A DNA stretch of 64,000 nucleotides from Morchella semilibera (lineage: Eukaryota > Ascomycota > Pezizomycetes > Pezizales > Morchellaceae): positions 744,001-808,000 of the forward strand of contig WBVU01000009.1 in the NCBI GenBank assembly GCA_009192285.1, in the 5' to 3' direction. A program made the translations under genes and the position numbers. The notes below the pieces were generated by a model that was not told the origin of the DNA, ran no database searches, and was given only the letters and a program-made list of their open reading frames with translations. Positions 21,301 to 34,150 of this stretch are shown one piece after another; within the stretch, counting starts at the first letter, position 1, and each line of letters opens with the position of its first letter.

Positions 21301-24300
21301 AATGTGATGCAAGTACCCGCTCTGGATTATTAACACAACTACTTACCAATGGGCAAGCGAAAAGGAAATAACACCCTTTGTTGTTAAGATTAATCTCTTC
21401 TTGCAACAGACAATGGACTATCAAGCCCCAGCCAGCTCTCATCTCATGTAAAGTACTCATAGCATTATGCTAGTACTATGGCAGCGCAGTCTTCACCCTG
21501 ATATCTTGAATGCGGTCTAGATCCTGAGCTCAATAGTATCCATTACCGTCGCATAAAATAAACGGAAGAAAACCACGGAGAGATGATCTGTTATGTAAAT
21601 TCGCGCTGTGATGTTCATGGACCAACCAACTCCACCTGATCTGAAGGTTGACGACTCCTGCCGATTGTGCATCTGTAGTGAAACGTTGCCCAACATATGT
21701 ATATGTACTTAGTACATACTATATGCATGCCATGCATCAAAACTCAGGCTCGCCCTGGGGGTCACTGAGGAGCTGCCTCGCGTGTTCATCTTCGAAACAC
21801 AGTTTAAAGCATCGTGGTTCGGGGTCCTGGTCATGCTTCAGAATATGTATGTGTATGTATGTGTATGTACTAGGATGAGGTTAGTGATTATTTATAGAGG
21901 TACCAAGAATATAGTCAGTGAAAATCGGAAAGGGCACCCTGAAGCAGCACCTGCAGAAAGAAAAAGATACGAGTGAACGAGGCTCTAGGTCACACTACTA
22001 ACAAAGACCTAGTGGGACGGTCCAGTGCATAGACCCGGGGTCCTCAATTGATTTTTCTGGCAGCTTATAGGCTTTGTAAAATATGTAGTAATTATCGGCC
22101 TTGTTGCACATATTTCATAGGGCCAAACTCTTGGCGGGGAGGTTCTAGCCCAATTGATTGGCACTCTAGGCACTACATGTATGTACCACCGTTATATATC
22201 GAGTAGTAGAAGCCACAAACTGCTATGGTTGGAAATCCTTAATTGAATGTCTCTATCTCGATCCAAACGATCCTTTTGTTGTTTTCCTCCTAACCGTAGT
22301 ATTGACAGAGGTCTAGAAGGATCGAGGTCAATAAGTGCAACTTCTATCACCTGACGGAAATGGTTAAATGGGGCATCAATTCCGATACTGAAACTGAGCG
22401 TAGCCATTTGACAGGTTTCTCGTTGCCTCCGATTCCCGATTACCCGCAGATCTCCCGCTGCACACACGTGCGCGTGCTCCCCTCTCAAACAAGTTTTTTT
22501 TTTTGAAGCCTTGTTAGTAGCACTCTACTAGAGAGTAGAGCAAAGATTGGACGAAAGCCAGATCCAGGTGCATAAGAAAAATTAGACAAATGCAAATGCG
22601 CACCTGCGCAGCAAAGAAACATTAAAGCAACTGTTTCTGTAAGATAAAGCCTGGCACCGTTTATCTAGTAGTGGTGATTAGGATTTTTTTTTTTCTTTCA
22701 TTTCAAAACTAGAATAATGAAGCGGGAATACGGGTGGACCTGCAGGTTTGAGATATGTCAAAGGAAAAAAAATATCGTATGTTTCCCAGGCAAGCATAAT
22801 AACCGACAATCAGGACTATCTCTCATCTCTTATTTTGTCCAATCAACACCAGGTACACCCTACTAACATAGCCCGCCACGCATAGAGCGCATTCGATTCG
22901 CTATTAATTTGAAGATTGTGACCCAATCCCACGGGGGATTTCAGATCACATGAGTAGGTGGTTAATTCAATGTGCATCGAGCAAACATTAAATTTTTGTA
23001 GGAGCTGTATATATGTACCATAGTGCCACCGTACATAACGGTTGCAGTCCCACCATGCATGATCGGTGAGCCGAAAGAAAAATATTTCAGCAACATCACC
23101 GTTGGATATCATGTATGCCATAACACCTAATTAGTGCGTCGTGACTGAAATGCCCCCTCTGGTGGGCGTTAATTGGAACGAGCTAGAAGCTTCGGCATAG
23201 AGCGACATATTCGGGAAGCGAGCAGCGATTAAACCATATTCCTGGGTAGGTGAGGCGCACCCGTAGTAGAGTTACCTATACTACCCCACCTGAAACCAAC
23301 CCCCCCCCCCCTGCGAGCGTGTGGGCTCTTCGAGTGTGTGGTGTTTACTACCCCTGTATGTAGGTACATACATAAAAACCGAATTTTGAGACTTATCGAT
23401 TTCAAAATGAACTGCATCCTTCTCATCACGCCAGACGTCGTAATTCAATTCTCCTATCAGATCAAAGGATCACAGATGATACAATGGTCGAATGCCTTCA
23501 ATCTACTCTCATAATTTCATAATTCAAGAGGCCTTATGGTCATCTCAATTAGTTTGTCAGCTGCTATGCTACTTCTGTTCGTGTGTTTGAAGTTGAATGT
23601 TATTTGCAGGGAAGGCTGGTACCTTTCAACTGCTGCATACACACCCCACTCCTCAGAATGTTGTATTTTTAACTCCACACACCACTTGAATTTCCCTACT
23701 TCCTATCGCTCAACTCTTAGTTGTCCCTTTTTGGACATGTGAGGCTTCGTCATATCTGTACGTCTGGCTGGCCAGGTCATCGAACCCATCACTGGGTCTT
23801 CATGATCTTCCTTCTCAGCTCCAGAAGTCCGTCATACTTACAGGACAGGCAAGAATGAAATGTACCCCACTCGTCCCCTCACCATAATAAAAATACCCAC
23901 ACAAGGGGAATAGACAGCACTCACAATATGCGGTCCATAAGCATGGATGTCATGTAGCCATGTGCGTACCGGTATCGGTAGGTGAGAAAGAAACCGTGTT
24001 TTCCGTAAGATTGACCTGGCCGCCCTGTGTATGTGCTAGTACATGAGTTATGTACATACATACATAGCCAAGAAGGGGAAGGTGTCCCGACCTCCTATGA
24101 ATTTCTCCGGGTTGATTGTAAAACAAAATGATTAGCCAGACCTCAGAGAGAGGGGTCGAGTCAGTCAGTCACTCGCGGACTCTCTCGCGGGGTCAAACAA
24201 GCAAAAAATCGCGGACATGAGAACTCCGCCTTGCGGCCTTAACAGGACAGAATAAGCCTGTTTCACTTTTGCTAACAGCCTACCTGGCCTGGCCTTTGAG

Positions 24301-24427
24301 CAACAGCCCGGGAGACCTAGCTATCTTAAATAACCAATATAAATGAAGGGTACCTCCCACTCTGACCTTCCCTCTCGTCTGTATTCCGACTCAGTTTGTT
24401 CTACCCATAATCAACAATCTCGATCCC
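18367..24427. other. Long intergenic stretch
   Basis: About 6 kb with no supported gene. It carries many ACATGTA palindromes (18604, 20002, 20031, 20795, 21240, 22174), simple repeats and a short hairpin (CTCTACT-AGAG-AGTAGAG) at about 22526. The 240-codon open frame at 19475-20197 begins at TTG, has no family resemblance and changes character along its length, so I do not call it. Confidence 0.45.
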
Positions 24428-24504
24428 GAATATATATACTGCCACCTGCTGGACAATTACACCTCACTCTTCCGTTCCCTCTCGACTGGTTTGGCTTGAC
24501 TTTG

Positions 24505-24583
24505 GTGCGTACGTCATCCCCCTGGCCGGCGCCTATAACAATACACTATCGATAAAGGGATACTAATACTAAGTTGCTTACAG
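24505..24583 (+). other. Probable 5' UTR intron of the zinc-ribbon gene
   Basis: GTGCGT donor, TACTAATACTAA branch region and TTACAG acceptor lie between a TATATATA box (about 24430) and the ATG at 24794. The branch sequence contains the optimal ACTAAY form. If spliced, it removes part of the leader, which fits the CT-rich leader style of this locus. Confidence 0.5.
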
Positions 24584-24793
24584 ATTTTGAGCAATTCCAA
24601 TACGCATAAAATAATTCAAACATCCCTCTCGAATTCTTATAGTCCACTGAAAGGGTCATCTTCAAACGCCGAGTTTTGTTTATCACGCCCTAGAACCTTT
24701 GAAAGGCTCCAAATACTTCCGGCGCATACCCTCGACTCGGACGGATTTTCTTTTCTCCTTGCTCCTCACTACAAATACATACACACATACACA

Positions 24794-25120
24794 ATGCCTG
24801 CCCGCTGGAGATGCTGCAAGTGCGATAATGGCCCAATGACTGTTAAGCAAGGAGAGAATGTCTGCACGTGGAGTGAATGCCAGCACGTCAAATGTAATGG
24901 GTGCGACGAAAAAATGATGTCCGTTCCGTTAGGGCCATTAAGCAGCCCCCCTCTTCTTCCAGAAGTTGGAGGAACCGAGCGACGAATTTTGAGGGAAGCG
25001 TGGACAGGGGGCTTCTACGCCGCCGCGCGCAAGCTTAGTTCATGCGAGGGGTTGGATGGGGGAGAGTGCAGTGAGGGAGAGTGCAGTGAGAGCGAGAGTG
25101 AGGGAGAGTGGTGTTCATGA
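24794..25120 (+). CDS. Small Cys-rich zinc-ribbon protein
   Basis: The 108-aa frame starts at MPARWRCCKCDNGPM (context CACAATG). An in-frame upstream extension to 24587 is more likely leader. Cysteines are C7/C8, C10, C24, C29, C34 and C37 with His31, in the order W-x-C-x2-C-x3-P...C-x4-C-x-H-x2-C-x2-C, a pattern common in expanded families of small fungal zinc-ribbon proteins. A middle helix (RRILREAWTGGFYAAARKL) follows. The C-terminus is an acidic repeat of GEC-SE units (residues about 91-108), encoded by GAGTGCAGTGAG repeats that can slip. The related spliced gene at 16382 lacks this tail. The function is unknown. A 5' UTR intron is likely at 24505-24583. Confidence 0.7.
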   Translation: MPARWRCCKCDNGPMTVKQGENVCTWSECQHVKCNGCDEKMMSVPLGPLSSPPLLPEVGGTERRILREAWTGGFYAAARKLSSCEGLDGGECSEGECSESESEGEWCS

Positions 25121-28100
25121 TTGGAGAACGGGCCGGGGAAGGGTGTAGTTTTTTCTTTCTTTTCTTTTCCGCGTTTTCTGCTTCATGTGAAACTTTTTAT
25201 TATAGGGACCTTTTATTTTTATTTTTCAATCGTTGTTTTTTTCTGGCGGGCGGGCGGGCGGGCGGGGAAAGGATTCTCTTTTCTTAGATATCTTCTATTC
25301 TTTATTCTCATGGAACATAGGCGTATATGGAACTCACGGGGACTGCTGGGGAAATCATTTTCATCTCGGTGCATGCATATTAAATTATTCAAAATACTGT
25401 AGATTTTTAAGGGGAACGCGGAAATTTTTATTTCTTCTGTTCCTTATTTTTTTTTCTTTTTTTTTTTTTTTACGTTACTACATGTAGTAGTGTGTTGGAA
25501 GAAAGAACGGCCAACGAACTCTCGGCTTCTCCCCTTAGTGTGAGTTTGTTTCCCGGGTTCTCCTGCTCCTTCGCCGATAATCTTAAATGCAATCGCTTAA
25601 TACAAAACAAGCCAACACCCGGCTTGGTTTTTTTTTTTCTTTAGCTTGTCCTACTTCTTGAGTTCCCTCTCTCTTCTTTTTATTTTTTGAACGTTTTTTT
25701 TTTTCGTGTGGCATCTGTGAAGGGTTCCATCATGCAGGAACAACTGCCCACCCCATTCACTTCTTCATGCAAGGGGAGACATGTCACAGAGTTGTTCGTC
25801 TCTCTCTCTCTGATGATTCAGCCTTACTTTGCGGATCGATTCTTTTTTCGGCCTGACTTGGAGGGGTTGCTATCCACGGTAGCAAGGAAAACAGAAACGA
25901 GCCTTTTACAAAAAGCCGGGGATCGCAGCCTGCAATCTAACCGCGAAAAATAATACATACATACATGTATGTAGTCTGTGAGGTGAGGTAAGGTGAGGCG
26001 TAGAGTGAGTGAGACGTGGAAGGTATGTACTACAGACATGTCGGTAGAGTATCATCAGTCTGTATAGCTGTTTGTGTGCATCTACATACTTACTTACGTA
26101 CTGCCTAGTTCCCAGGCCCCAGGCTACATAAATAATAATTCAAGATTATTGTTAACCGTTCGCCTCACATTTTGGCAGGTGGGGGTACCTACGCCCGTTG
26201 ACTTGCCGGGGATTGCCGGTGCTGGTTAGACAGCCCCATCCCCATAGCTTCCTTCGGCTTTCGAATTTCTACAGGGGATGATGAGCGAGCAGAGTGCAAA
26301 TATGACAACCCCCTTCGGATCCATCCGGACGATTCGGAGAGCCGATTATGGGAGTTCCGCCGAAAGACCTCACTCATTCAGCTCCGAGGAAGGGAAACCG
26401 GGCTTCTCCGGTGTTACCATGGAGCAAGTTAGGACTATGTGAGTAGTACCTGGCATATAGGCCCTGCAATGTCCCCTGTTCATCTCATCCCCAAGAATCC
26501 TGAGATGAGGCTCCTGGATCGTAAGTTGTCCCCAATAACTCTTTTGCTGCCAGGGATACGGATTTGCGGTTCGGGGTACTGATACATTATTTTACTCCAT
26601 GCTGATCTATATATATAGGGCAGGGATGAAATATCGAATAGGAGGAATGGAAGATTGAGAATTCGACCAGTCCAGATGGAAATCCATGGGATGTGGAGAA
26701 TTAAGCCGGTCCATTTTAATGGCACTGCCCAACATGGTGGTTGCGGTAATGGTGTTATTCAGGCCTATCGATTTCAGCTCCAGCGTTTCAAGTTCGTGTA
26801 CCTATGGCTATACGATATACGGAAACTTGAGCTGAGCAGACACTATCATGGCAAATAAAGTCGATCGCCACCACAACCACCTTGGAAGGAATGGTTTTCA
26901 AATCGTAGCCCAACCTCTCCTTTCCTCCCCCTTCCCCTCCCCCTTTTCCAAGTGCAACTACTCTATAGCCATCACAATATCAAAATCAGTACTTGTCAGG
27001 CTAAACAAAATTCAAGGCACTATACTCCTTTGGAGGCCTGTTTGTACACTGGCACTGAGTACATCTCCCATGTGCCAGTTGTCTCTGAATTCAAACATAA
27101 AGCACTTAAGCGAAGGATGTTAGGACGAGGGGGAGCACGGTCTTCCATCTTGGTTGAGTGAGGCACTCACCTCACACTCCACTGATATCGCCCGGCCCGA
27201 GTTTCATCGGCCCGGCTCTCAGACCGGTTGCGACATCCTGCCATGCCAGCCCAGCCCAGCCAAACGCAATCGAACACAACGGTCAACCGTGCCAGATCGG
27301 ACAGATATGTAACAGGGAATAGCGTTCGTCGTAATAATTAAACCCTGAACGAACCCTTCCTTTGTGCGACAGAAGGGCCCGCGCGGAGCTTCTAGAACGA
27401 GCTTAACAAGAGTCAAATATTATTTATTGCTATTTTTATTAGTGTTATTAATTGGTATGGGGTATGTTATGTAGGTGAAGAAGATATTAGGCTGCACATA
27501 TTGTATCAGGATGAGATGAGTCGGAGATTTCGACCCCCTGCTCGCGTAATGTGATCCATCCAGACTGGGCCAACTCGTGAGACTCAGAAATATGAGAGCT
27601 CGGGCACGAACATGAGTGATTTTATGAAAGACCGAGTCAAACCCTGAAAGTGCGCTTTTTTGTTTCGTGCAACTAGAGTTGATTAATCTATATGTATCCA
27701 TCACGAACAAGAATAGGATGGTAGCAGGGGAAGGAGAGGACAGGTTATCTACATACAGGCATGCATGAGGTCTGTGTTTTTATGTATATGTATGTATGCA
27801 TCTGTAGGGATGAGTGAGAAGACATGATCATTACGGGTCGGTCGTTCCTACACACAGGTCCGATAGATCAATGCAAAGCATGCTGCGCTACATTTGCACA
27901 GCAAGGCCTAATTAGGGAGTTCGGAGTAGCAGTCAGTCAATCAATTAATAAAACACTGTGTTCAGCCATGGCCATATGATTGACTGACCTGTACACCCCA
28001 TAGGATATTCGTATCGAGTATCTATTATGTATTACCTGACCATTGTCCATGAGTGACACTGTCTTGCAACCATTGAACTCACTTTTCTTTGATTAGCGGA

Positions 28101-30081
28101 TCAAAGCTACACCCAAGTGGCGCTACGTGCATAGCCTTAGGTCACAAACTTCGCGTTGTCAGATCTAGGGGGTTGAGAGTCAAGGGAAGCAGTGCCCTGT
28201 GGCTTATGTGAGTAGTACTGGGCATGCACTGGTACATACGTGATTGTAATTGTTCGATTGCATAGATAATCACTCGGCCTTCTTAGCCATACTTGCCCCG
28301 AACGGTACGTTAGCCTTAATGTACCCAGCCACTCTCAATTGCAGCTACTGCTTACCAGCATATGAATCAGAAAATTTGAGGTTGAGTGTACTGCAGCTAG
28401 TAAAGACAAGGATCATTCCACGCAACAAACAACCCCTGCTCGTGGCCTTCGCGTCGTATTCTGTTAATTGGTAATCAAGTAGAATGAGAGACAGGCCTCA
28501 TAATCTCTAGATCTACATGTAGCCGTGATCTTCATATTATCGGATGAACCCCGGTAGGAAAGTATTAATAATACCATAGCTTTGTCAGACTAAAGCAATT
28601 ATTGTATATAGGAATAGGAGTATAAGCGTGTATAGAGTTTAGAACCCTTTTCTTGGACTCTATATGTGAGACCCGAACAGGTGTCTAGATCTTCGGGTCA
28701 GCGGCAATGATGAGGATCGCTATATATCCAAATTACTCAGCCATATTACTGGGACCATTTAGCTCGGTTTAGAAGCTTATCTACATCCCAGGGACACACA
28801 GGTGTGAGAAATAAAGGAGCCCGAGTTAAAATATCTAACTCTTTCCAAAACATTAGAACAATGCCAGGTAGTACTTCAAGAAGTGAGGTGGTTGCCTAGC
28901 CCCGGCGAATTATCGAATTACCCCAGGGTCATGATTCCCCTACCGTGTCCTCAGGCAATCATTTACAAGATATCATTTCGACATATAATTTCGACACGTC
29001 ATTCTACCTATGTTTCAAGGTGCTCGAGCAGCTATTATTATTACTTAGTTACGTGCCCTTCATCAGACGAAATACCTAGCTCGAGTGATACTTTATGTAG
29101 CTGTCATGACTCGTAGTGATCCCACGATCGCCTAACCGACCCACAGAATACATCGTATATTGGTATGTCCATTGAGCCAGCATACCCAGGAATTATATAA
29201 ATGTATATAAAATGTACATGTAGTTTTAACCAAAGTATTATGTACGTGTGTAACTCCAACTTTAGGTGCGCCTACAAACGTTTTGGTGCATACGATAGAT
29301 TGTTTAAGCCTTATAAGAGTAGCAAAATCCGTTGGTCCTTTATTCTAACCAGTCAATACCAATATTTGCTGGATTCTATCGAATGAGGCAATAAAGTACA
29401 TATTGGTTGCGCTAGCGACGCGCTTAAAGTTTGTATTTTACATGTACTCTTGATCATGGAACATCACTCGATCGGTCTGGCATTGTTAATTTTTAATTTT
29501 TTTTTTTTGTTTACTTCATTAATTACATTGTTAATTTTTAATTCATTAATTGTATGCACTTAACATTGTTAATAATAAGAAATACTGTTTGCATGCAGGG
29601 TTATGACGGCGTTCAGGGATTACCGCTGTTCCCATTTGGACGAGTGACTGGGGAAATCTTCCAAAACGCAGTCCGACCGGTAAGACAGGTATTCAGGGGT
29701 GTTGTACCCACAGACACCACAGTTGTTTGGTAGATTGATTCATTAATTAAGTTCATCCGGTCTCTCTATACTCACTCTATGTTGGTATATGGGTATAGAG
29801 TATAGATACTTATATTTTTCCCAAGATAACGGCTACATACCTACATGAGAGAAGAAATGCCTACCTTAAGCTGATGTCTATACAGACTCTAGATTCATTA
29901 TTTTATATAATTGACCATAGTATGATACGCGATAATGCTTTGAAGAGCTCAAGCACGGCACAAACGCCGGACGTATACTGTGTACGTCTCGATCTCATCA
30001 TGTAGTTCCACATATACTCAGATCTTTTATTACGTATACGCACAACTTCTTTATTCACTCGAATCTTGGCTTACTGTAGTT
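25121..30081. other. Long intergenic stretch
   Basis: About 5 kb without a supported gene. It includes a GGGC repeat near 25246-25265, T-rich tracts at 25440-25470 and 25628-25705, ACATGTA palindromes (25481, 25963, 28514, 29216, 29442), and a CGAGTGATACTTTATGT motif at 29082. The short ORFs at 26655-26858, 28250-28474 and 28883-29116 are unsupported. Confidence 0.45.
29481..29543. repeat. 18-bp direct repeat in AT-rich DNA
   Basis: CATTGTTAATTTTTAATT occurs at 29481-29498 and 29526-29543, with a shorter third trace (CATTGTTAAT) at about 29564. The sequence is AT-rich and intergenic. Confidence 0.7.
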
Positions 30082-30234
30082 TATACAGTATGAAAAAATG
30101 GGGTGAAATCACTACCATAGGACTACGGAATTTAGTGACAAATACCGAATTAAACCGAAGTGTATTCTTACCGCATTACTAGCGTATCAGCGGGAATACC
30201 GTAGTGATCCCACCCCTCTTTTTAGTACTATATA
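30082..30234. mobile_element. MITE with TATACAGTA ends
   Basis: The left end TATACAGTATGAAAAAATGG, then GTGAAATCACTAC, is inverted at the right as GTAGTGATCCCACCCC...TTTTTAGTACTATATA. The 153-bp body has no ORF and matches the element at 11900-12448 in the left 70 bases and in a TATTCTTACCGCA block. TA at the borders fits a TA-targeting family (Tc1/mariner type), which is inference. Confidence 0.7.
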
Positions 30235-30827
30235 TAAGGTGCTTTCAATCATTAACCTACAAACTCCACTCATAACCATATGTTTGATCATATCATGACT
30301 TAGGGCCTTAATATAGTCAAAAGCCAAGCCAGCCTACCCTTCTGGTTCTCCGGTCAACTATACTCTAGTGATAAAGGGAGTAGGCGCAAACAAAAAGGGT
30401 AGTTTTTAAATTCGAAACCTCAACTTAAGTTTGCAACGAGTTTTATTATGCCATATCAAACTAACTAGACCAGCCTCGATTTTTATATTTTGAGTGAAAT
30501 ATATAGCTTCTGATTGACCGCCAATGGCTGCGTCAATCAGTCAACATACGAGTCCATGCAAACCGTATTACACAAACAAGAAAATTCTGATAAAAATGCG
30601 AACTGCACTGCTAGAAGCACTTATGGAGTGAGGTTGGGAGAGTAGCCTAGTCAGCCCTCCTAAACAAACACAATGGTCATACCTGAAAACCTCAAGCACG
30701 ACAATTGTGTAGAAATCCCACTGAAAACGAAACATGAAAGGAATCCGCAAACAATACTTTCAAATATTGGCTTGACCGCGATTAGTACAACACCCTCCGA
30801 AGACAAACCAATAGAAAAACTTGATTT
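30235..30827. other. 3' flank of the leucine-rich-repeat gene
   Basis: No independent gene is supported. The minus-strand ORF at 30568-30750 lies just beyond the stop of the LRR gene. That gene's last codons contain a GTAAGG donor-like site near 30838, so a further small 3' exon in this region cannot be excluded. Confidence 0.4.
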
Positions 30828-32853
30828 CTAGGTTTCCTTACCAGCCTTAAACTCGTAACTCAAGCACTCGAGAGCCTCAAGCACTCTCCATATTTGAACA
30901 GACCTTAATTTGCCAACAAGATCCCTTTCCCTTTCTAGAGATTCACTTGTTTTAGCCCAAGCAACTATGTTCTTCCGTTGTTGTTCTGACAATACACCCT
31001 TTGGATCCGTTACAAGCGTGATTATTCGTATCCAAACTTCGCCCGGAAGATTTCCAGGGAGCTCTTTCGGCACTTTCTCCGGGACATCTTCAAGTTCTGA
31101 CGTCTCTGTGGTAGAAGAACAGCTATACTGAACAGGACTCGGGAAATCAAACATCCCCTTGTGTGACATTGTGGGACTTGTAGGATGGAGAACATTTGGG
31201 CCATTCCACGCTCCTTGGCCGTCAAGGATAGTTGGGTGATGCTGTTGAAATTGTGCTGTATGTGGGAAGCTCAGTGAGCCTACGTGCAGTCCAGAGAGCC
31301 TTGAGCTGAATGTGTTGAATGTTTGACGGACTGGTGAATGCCTTTGTAAGGTGCGCGTACAGAGAGAGAAGTAGTCAACCCCTGAATCTTCTTTGTCGAA
31401 AAATATCGTACGGCTAACCGATAGCATTTTCAAAGCCGTTATCCAAACCTCAATAGATCCTGCCCCAAAGTCCTTCAAAACCACACCTTGGATCTTGCTT
31501 CGAGCCCTTTCGAGCTCAGTACAATTTCCAGGAGAATGAGACGAAAAACTGTCCTTTCTATTTTTTAGAGGCGTCAGCGGCCCGCTAGAGGTATCGGATA
31601 CCTGCCTACTCCTAGGACTAGTAGGCGTTTGTGTGTTTGAAGATCTACAGTCACGCATGCCCTCAGCTAGCTCAAGTACTTTGAAGCCGATTGCTGTCAA
31701 TTCGTTTCCTTGATAAATAATTCCAGCACATCCTGGGATTCTATCATAACGGTCAAAGATCTCTGTCTGACTTCCAGGACGTGTAGGCGGAAGATATGGT
31801 AGTAATCGTCCCGGTTTATAATGTACGGGAATGATGTATGAGAGGAAAAGCGCAGCTTTGTCTGTAAGTGTTGTTTTTGAGAATATCAGATAAGGAATCG
31901 ACCGTATTCCTCGTATGTCTACCCGACTTGAGGTGGGTGAAATGGCTAGGGAAAGGCCTATTGGGGTTGATCGATCGTGTAAGAAGTTCTCAGCTGCAAT
32001 TTTTCCATATCAGCATAAATTCTTGGTTTCAACTGTTTCAAGATACATACCATAGGGTTTGTTTGACCTTGGCACAGACGAAGCCGAATTTGGTGGTGAT
32101 TCGGAGAAAGCCTCATGAACAAGATGACCATTTTGTTGAATCTCGGAGGAGCATACAGTGTCCGTGTCCGAGTCAGCCTCGAATTCTGGATCATACTCGT
32201 CGTCTGAACTCTCGGCGAGTGCTGGCTTTACCGGCCGAGGCAGAAGTATTGGTGACTCTCGTACATAAACGCTCAAGAACACCTCCATGCCTCTGTCACC
32301 CAGCGGGTTTTGTGAGAGATCCAGTCTTCTTAGGGCGCAAGTCTATTCTTTAACATCAGAACGTGCTATTTCATTGGTGTGGATCATAAGATTTACATCT
32401 CTGAATCCCATCAAAAACGTCTCCCAAATTTCTGCATCCCCATCTGTGATAACTCTGATCTCATTGCAACTGAGGTCTAGATCTTTTAGGTCTCGAGATG
32501 CTAACTTAATAACTCGTGTAAGATGGCTTAGCCCAACCAACGTGAGTTTATTTTCTGAAAGATTCAGTTCGTCCAACTTCGCGTAGCCAGACTCGAGTGT
32601 TGTAGTAAGGCCTTCACAAGCCAGCTTTAACCCCCCATCACAGAGATGTTTTCCTTGGAGGTTGAGCTCGAGATGTGGGTCTTTCAGAGCTCTACTAGGC
32701 TTAGTTGCTTGGGCTATGCACTTTAGGACATCCCTTTTGACAGCGTTCCCGAGCTTTTCACCGCTGATCTTCCGCTGAGGTAGATGTTAAAATTTCGGTT
32801 CTATATCTTTGGTAAAGGGGCTTGATTACGTTTGTATAATTCAGCTTCCCCAT
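30828..32853 (-). CDS. Leucine-rich-repeat protein, fungal, uncharacterised
   Basis: Four exons on the minus strand, 32853-32830, 32774-32397, 32342-32051 and 31993-30828, give 619 aa. The N-terminal half carries LRR units: LELNLQGKHLCDGGLKLAC, KLDELNLSENKLTLVGL, LKDLDLSCNEIRV and LRRLDLSQNPLGDRGMEVF, the last assembled across an intron. An acidic linker (AESSDDEYDPEFEADSD) follows, then a conserved-looking middle (PVHYKPGRLLPYLPPTRPG, DRIPGCAGIIYQGNELTAIGF), a Ser/Pro-rich disordered part and a C-terminal helical block (LPGEVWIRIITLVTDPKGVLSEQQRKNI). LRR arcs bind proteins; the partner is unknown. The first intron (32829-32775, donor GTAATC) is the weakest call because the unspliced frame stays open for 23 more codons. 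The other three exons are well supported. Confidence 0.78.
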
Positions 32854-34150
32854 TCCTACACTAAGTAGATGGGGTGGGCAGAAGGTCTTGGTCTGTTTGA
32901 TAACAAAGAGGGTTCTTTAAAAAAGAAACCCAAATACCCCACGAGATTTTTAACGAGCAGTTAAATAGAGTGAATGGTCAACCAGAGATAAAGATGTGCC
33001 GTGAATGGGGTACGATGAGGATGGATGAGACTGGAGGTAGGGGTGGAGTGGAGGTGTGGGATTGGCTCAGGTGGTAACAGCCGTGATGACTAGGACTTTG
33101 GAGAATGTATGGACGGGAGATCCGACGCAAGGTTTTTTTTTGCTTTACATGGATTTCTTGGTGTGCAGCAAGGGACCAGAAAATAGAGTGCGGGACAAGC
33201 TCAAAAGACACTTCCGTAGCAACTTAACTACTGATACCCCTGCTGACCATAAAGTACAAACATGATTTTTAGGTATCTGTAGGGCCCAGGTACTTTGTCA
33301 GCAGCGAGTTAGGCATTAATTGTGGGTAATAAGTATTCTTCACCCAATTATCCCCTTTGCATGCTGACAAATTGGAAAATGGAATGTGTGTACCTCAAAC
33401 TTTCTGCAGTGCCCTGGAATGAGGCTGTGATGCATGTTTCCATGATCATAATCAGATGTTTTTCTGTTCATGCCCGAAGCAAAGCTCCAACAACGTATAA
33501 TTTGAGATGTGGTATTCTCAGATTGGTCAGAATCTTGAAGGTGGTTCGTCCGCATATTATTTGCATCTTAATGAGTGATTTTCCGAAAAAAAGGTCCGTC
33601 TTGAGATCTTAACATTGATCAACACATTGTAATCAGACCTTTAGAAGATATATACATAGACCAAAATAATTCAAATCTGATAAAGGAAACATCAATATAC
33701 CTGTATGACCCAATAGCTGTTGTTAACATCTTGCCTGGTGTTCCATGGTTCGGAAAACTGTCAATGTAGGACCCTGTTCGGTAAGGGTCTGTGCACGTGG
33801 GATGCAGGGTTTCAGGTGATGCGATCTGTAGCTTTTCCCCACAAAGTAATAATCACCAGCGGAGGTCGCGGGAGAACTACACTGGAATGGGCATATGTGA
33901 TATAACGAGAATGATACAGATCTGTGCCTTCAATAAACTAAAAAAAAAAAAAAGCACCCCACAATCCCCACTCAACCTCATGCTTTCCCCCCCCCCTCTC
34001 GTCATGTCCCTCCTTTTCTTTTGAACAACGATATTGTCATACCGAAGCGACATTTTGCCAAACCAATAAGTCCTCCTTACAGCGTATTTGCAAGGCATAG
34101 ATAGGGTGTCTAGATCTTCTCCTCTTTTATCTACTGAGAACAAAGGCACC
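32854..34150. other. Divergent promoter region
   Basis: This 1.3-kb interval separates the minus-strand LRR gene from the plus-strand gene at 34151. It contains only short overlapping ORFs, an A13 tract near 33942 and a poly-C/poly-T patch near 33986. I see no gene. Confidence 0.5.

Noticed and set aside
22192-22488. 98-codon minus-strand ORF (ATG form about 71 aa)
   Set aside because: Looks weakly protein-like but has no recognised motif or supporting signals.
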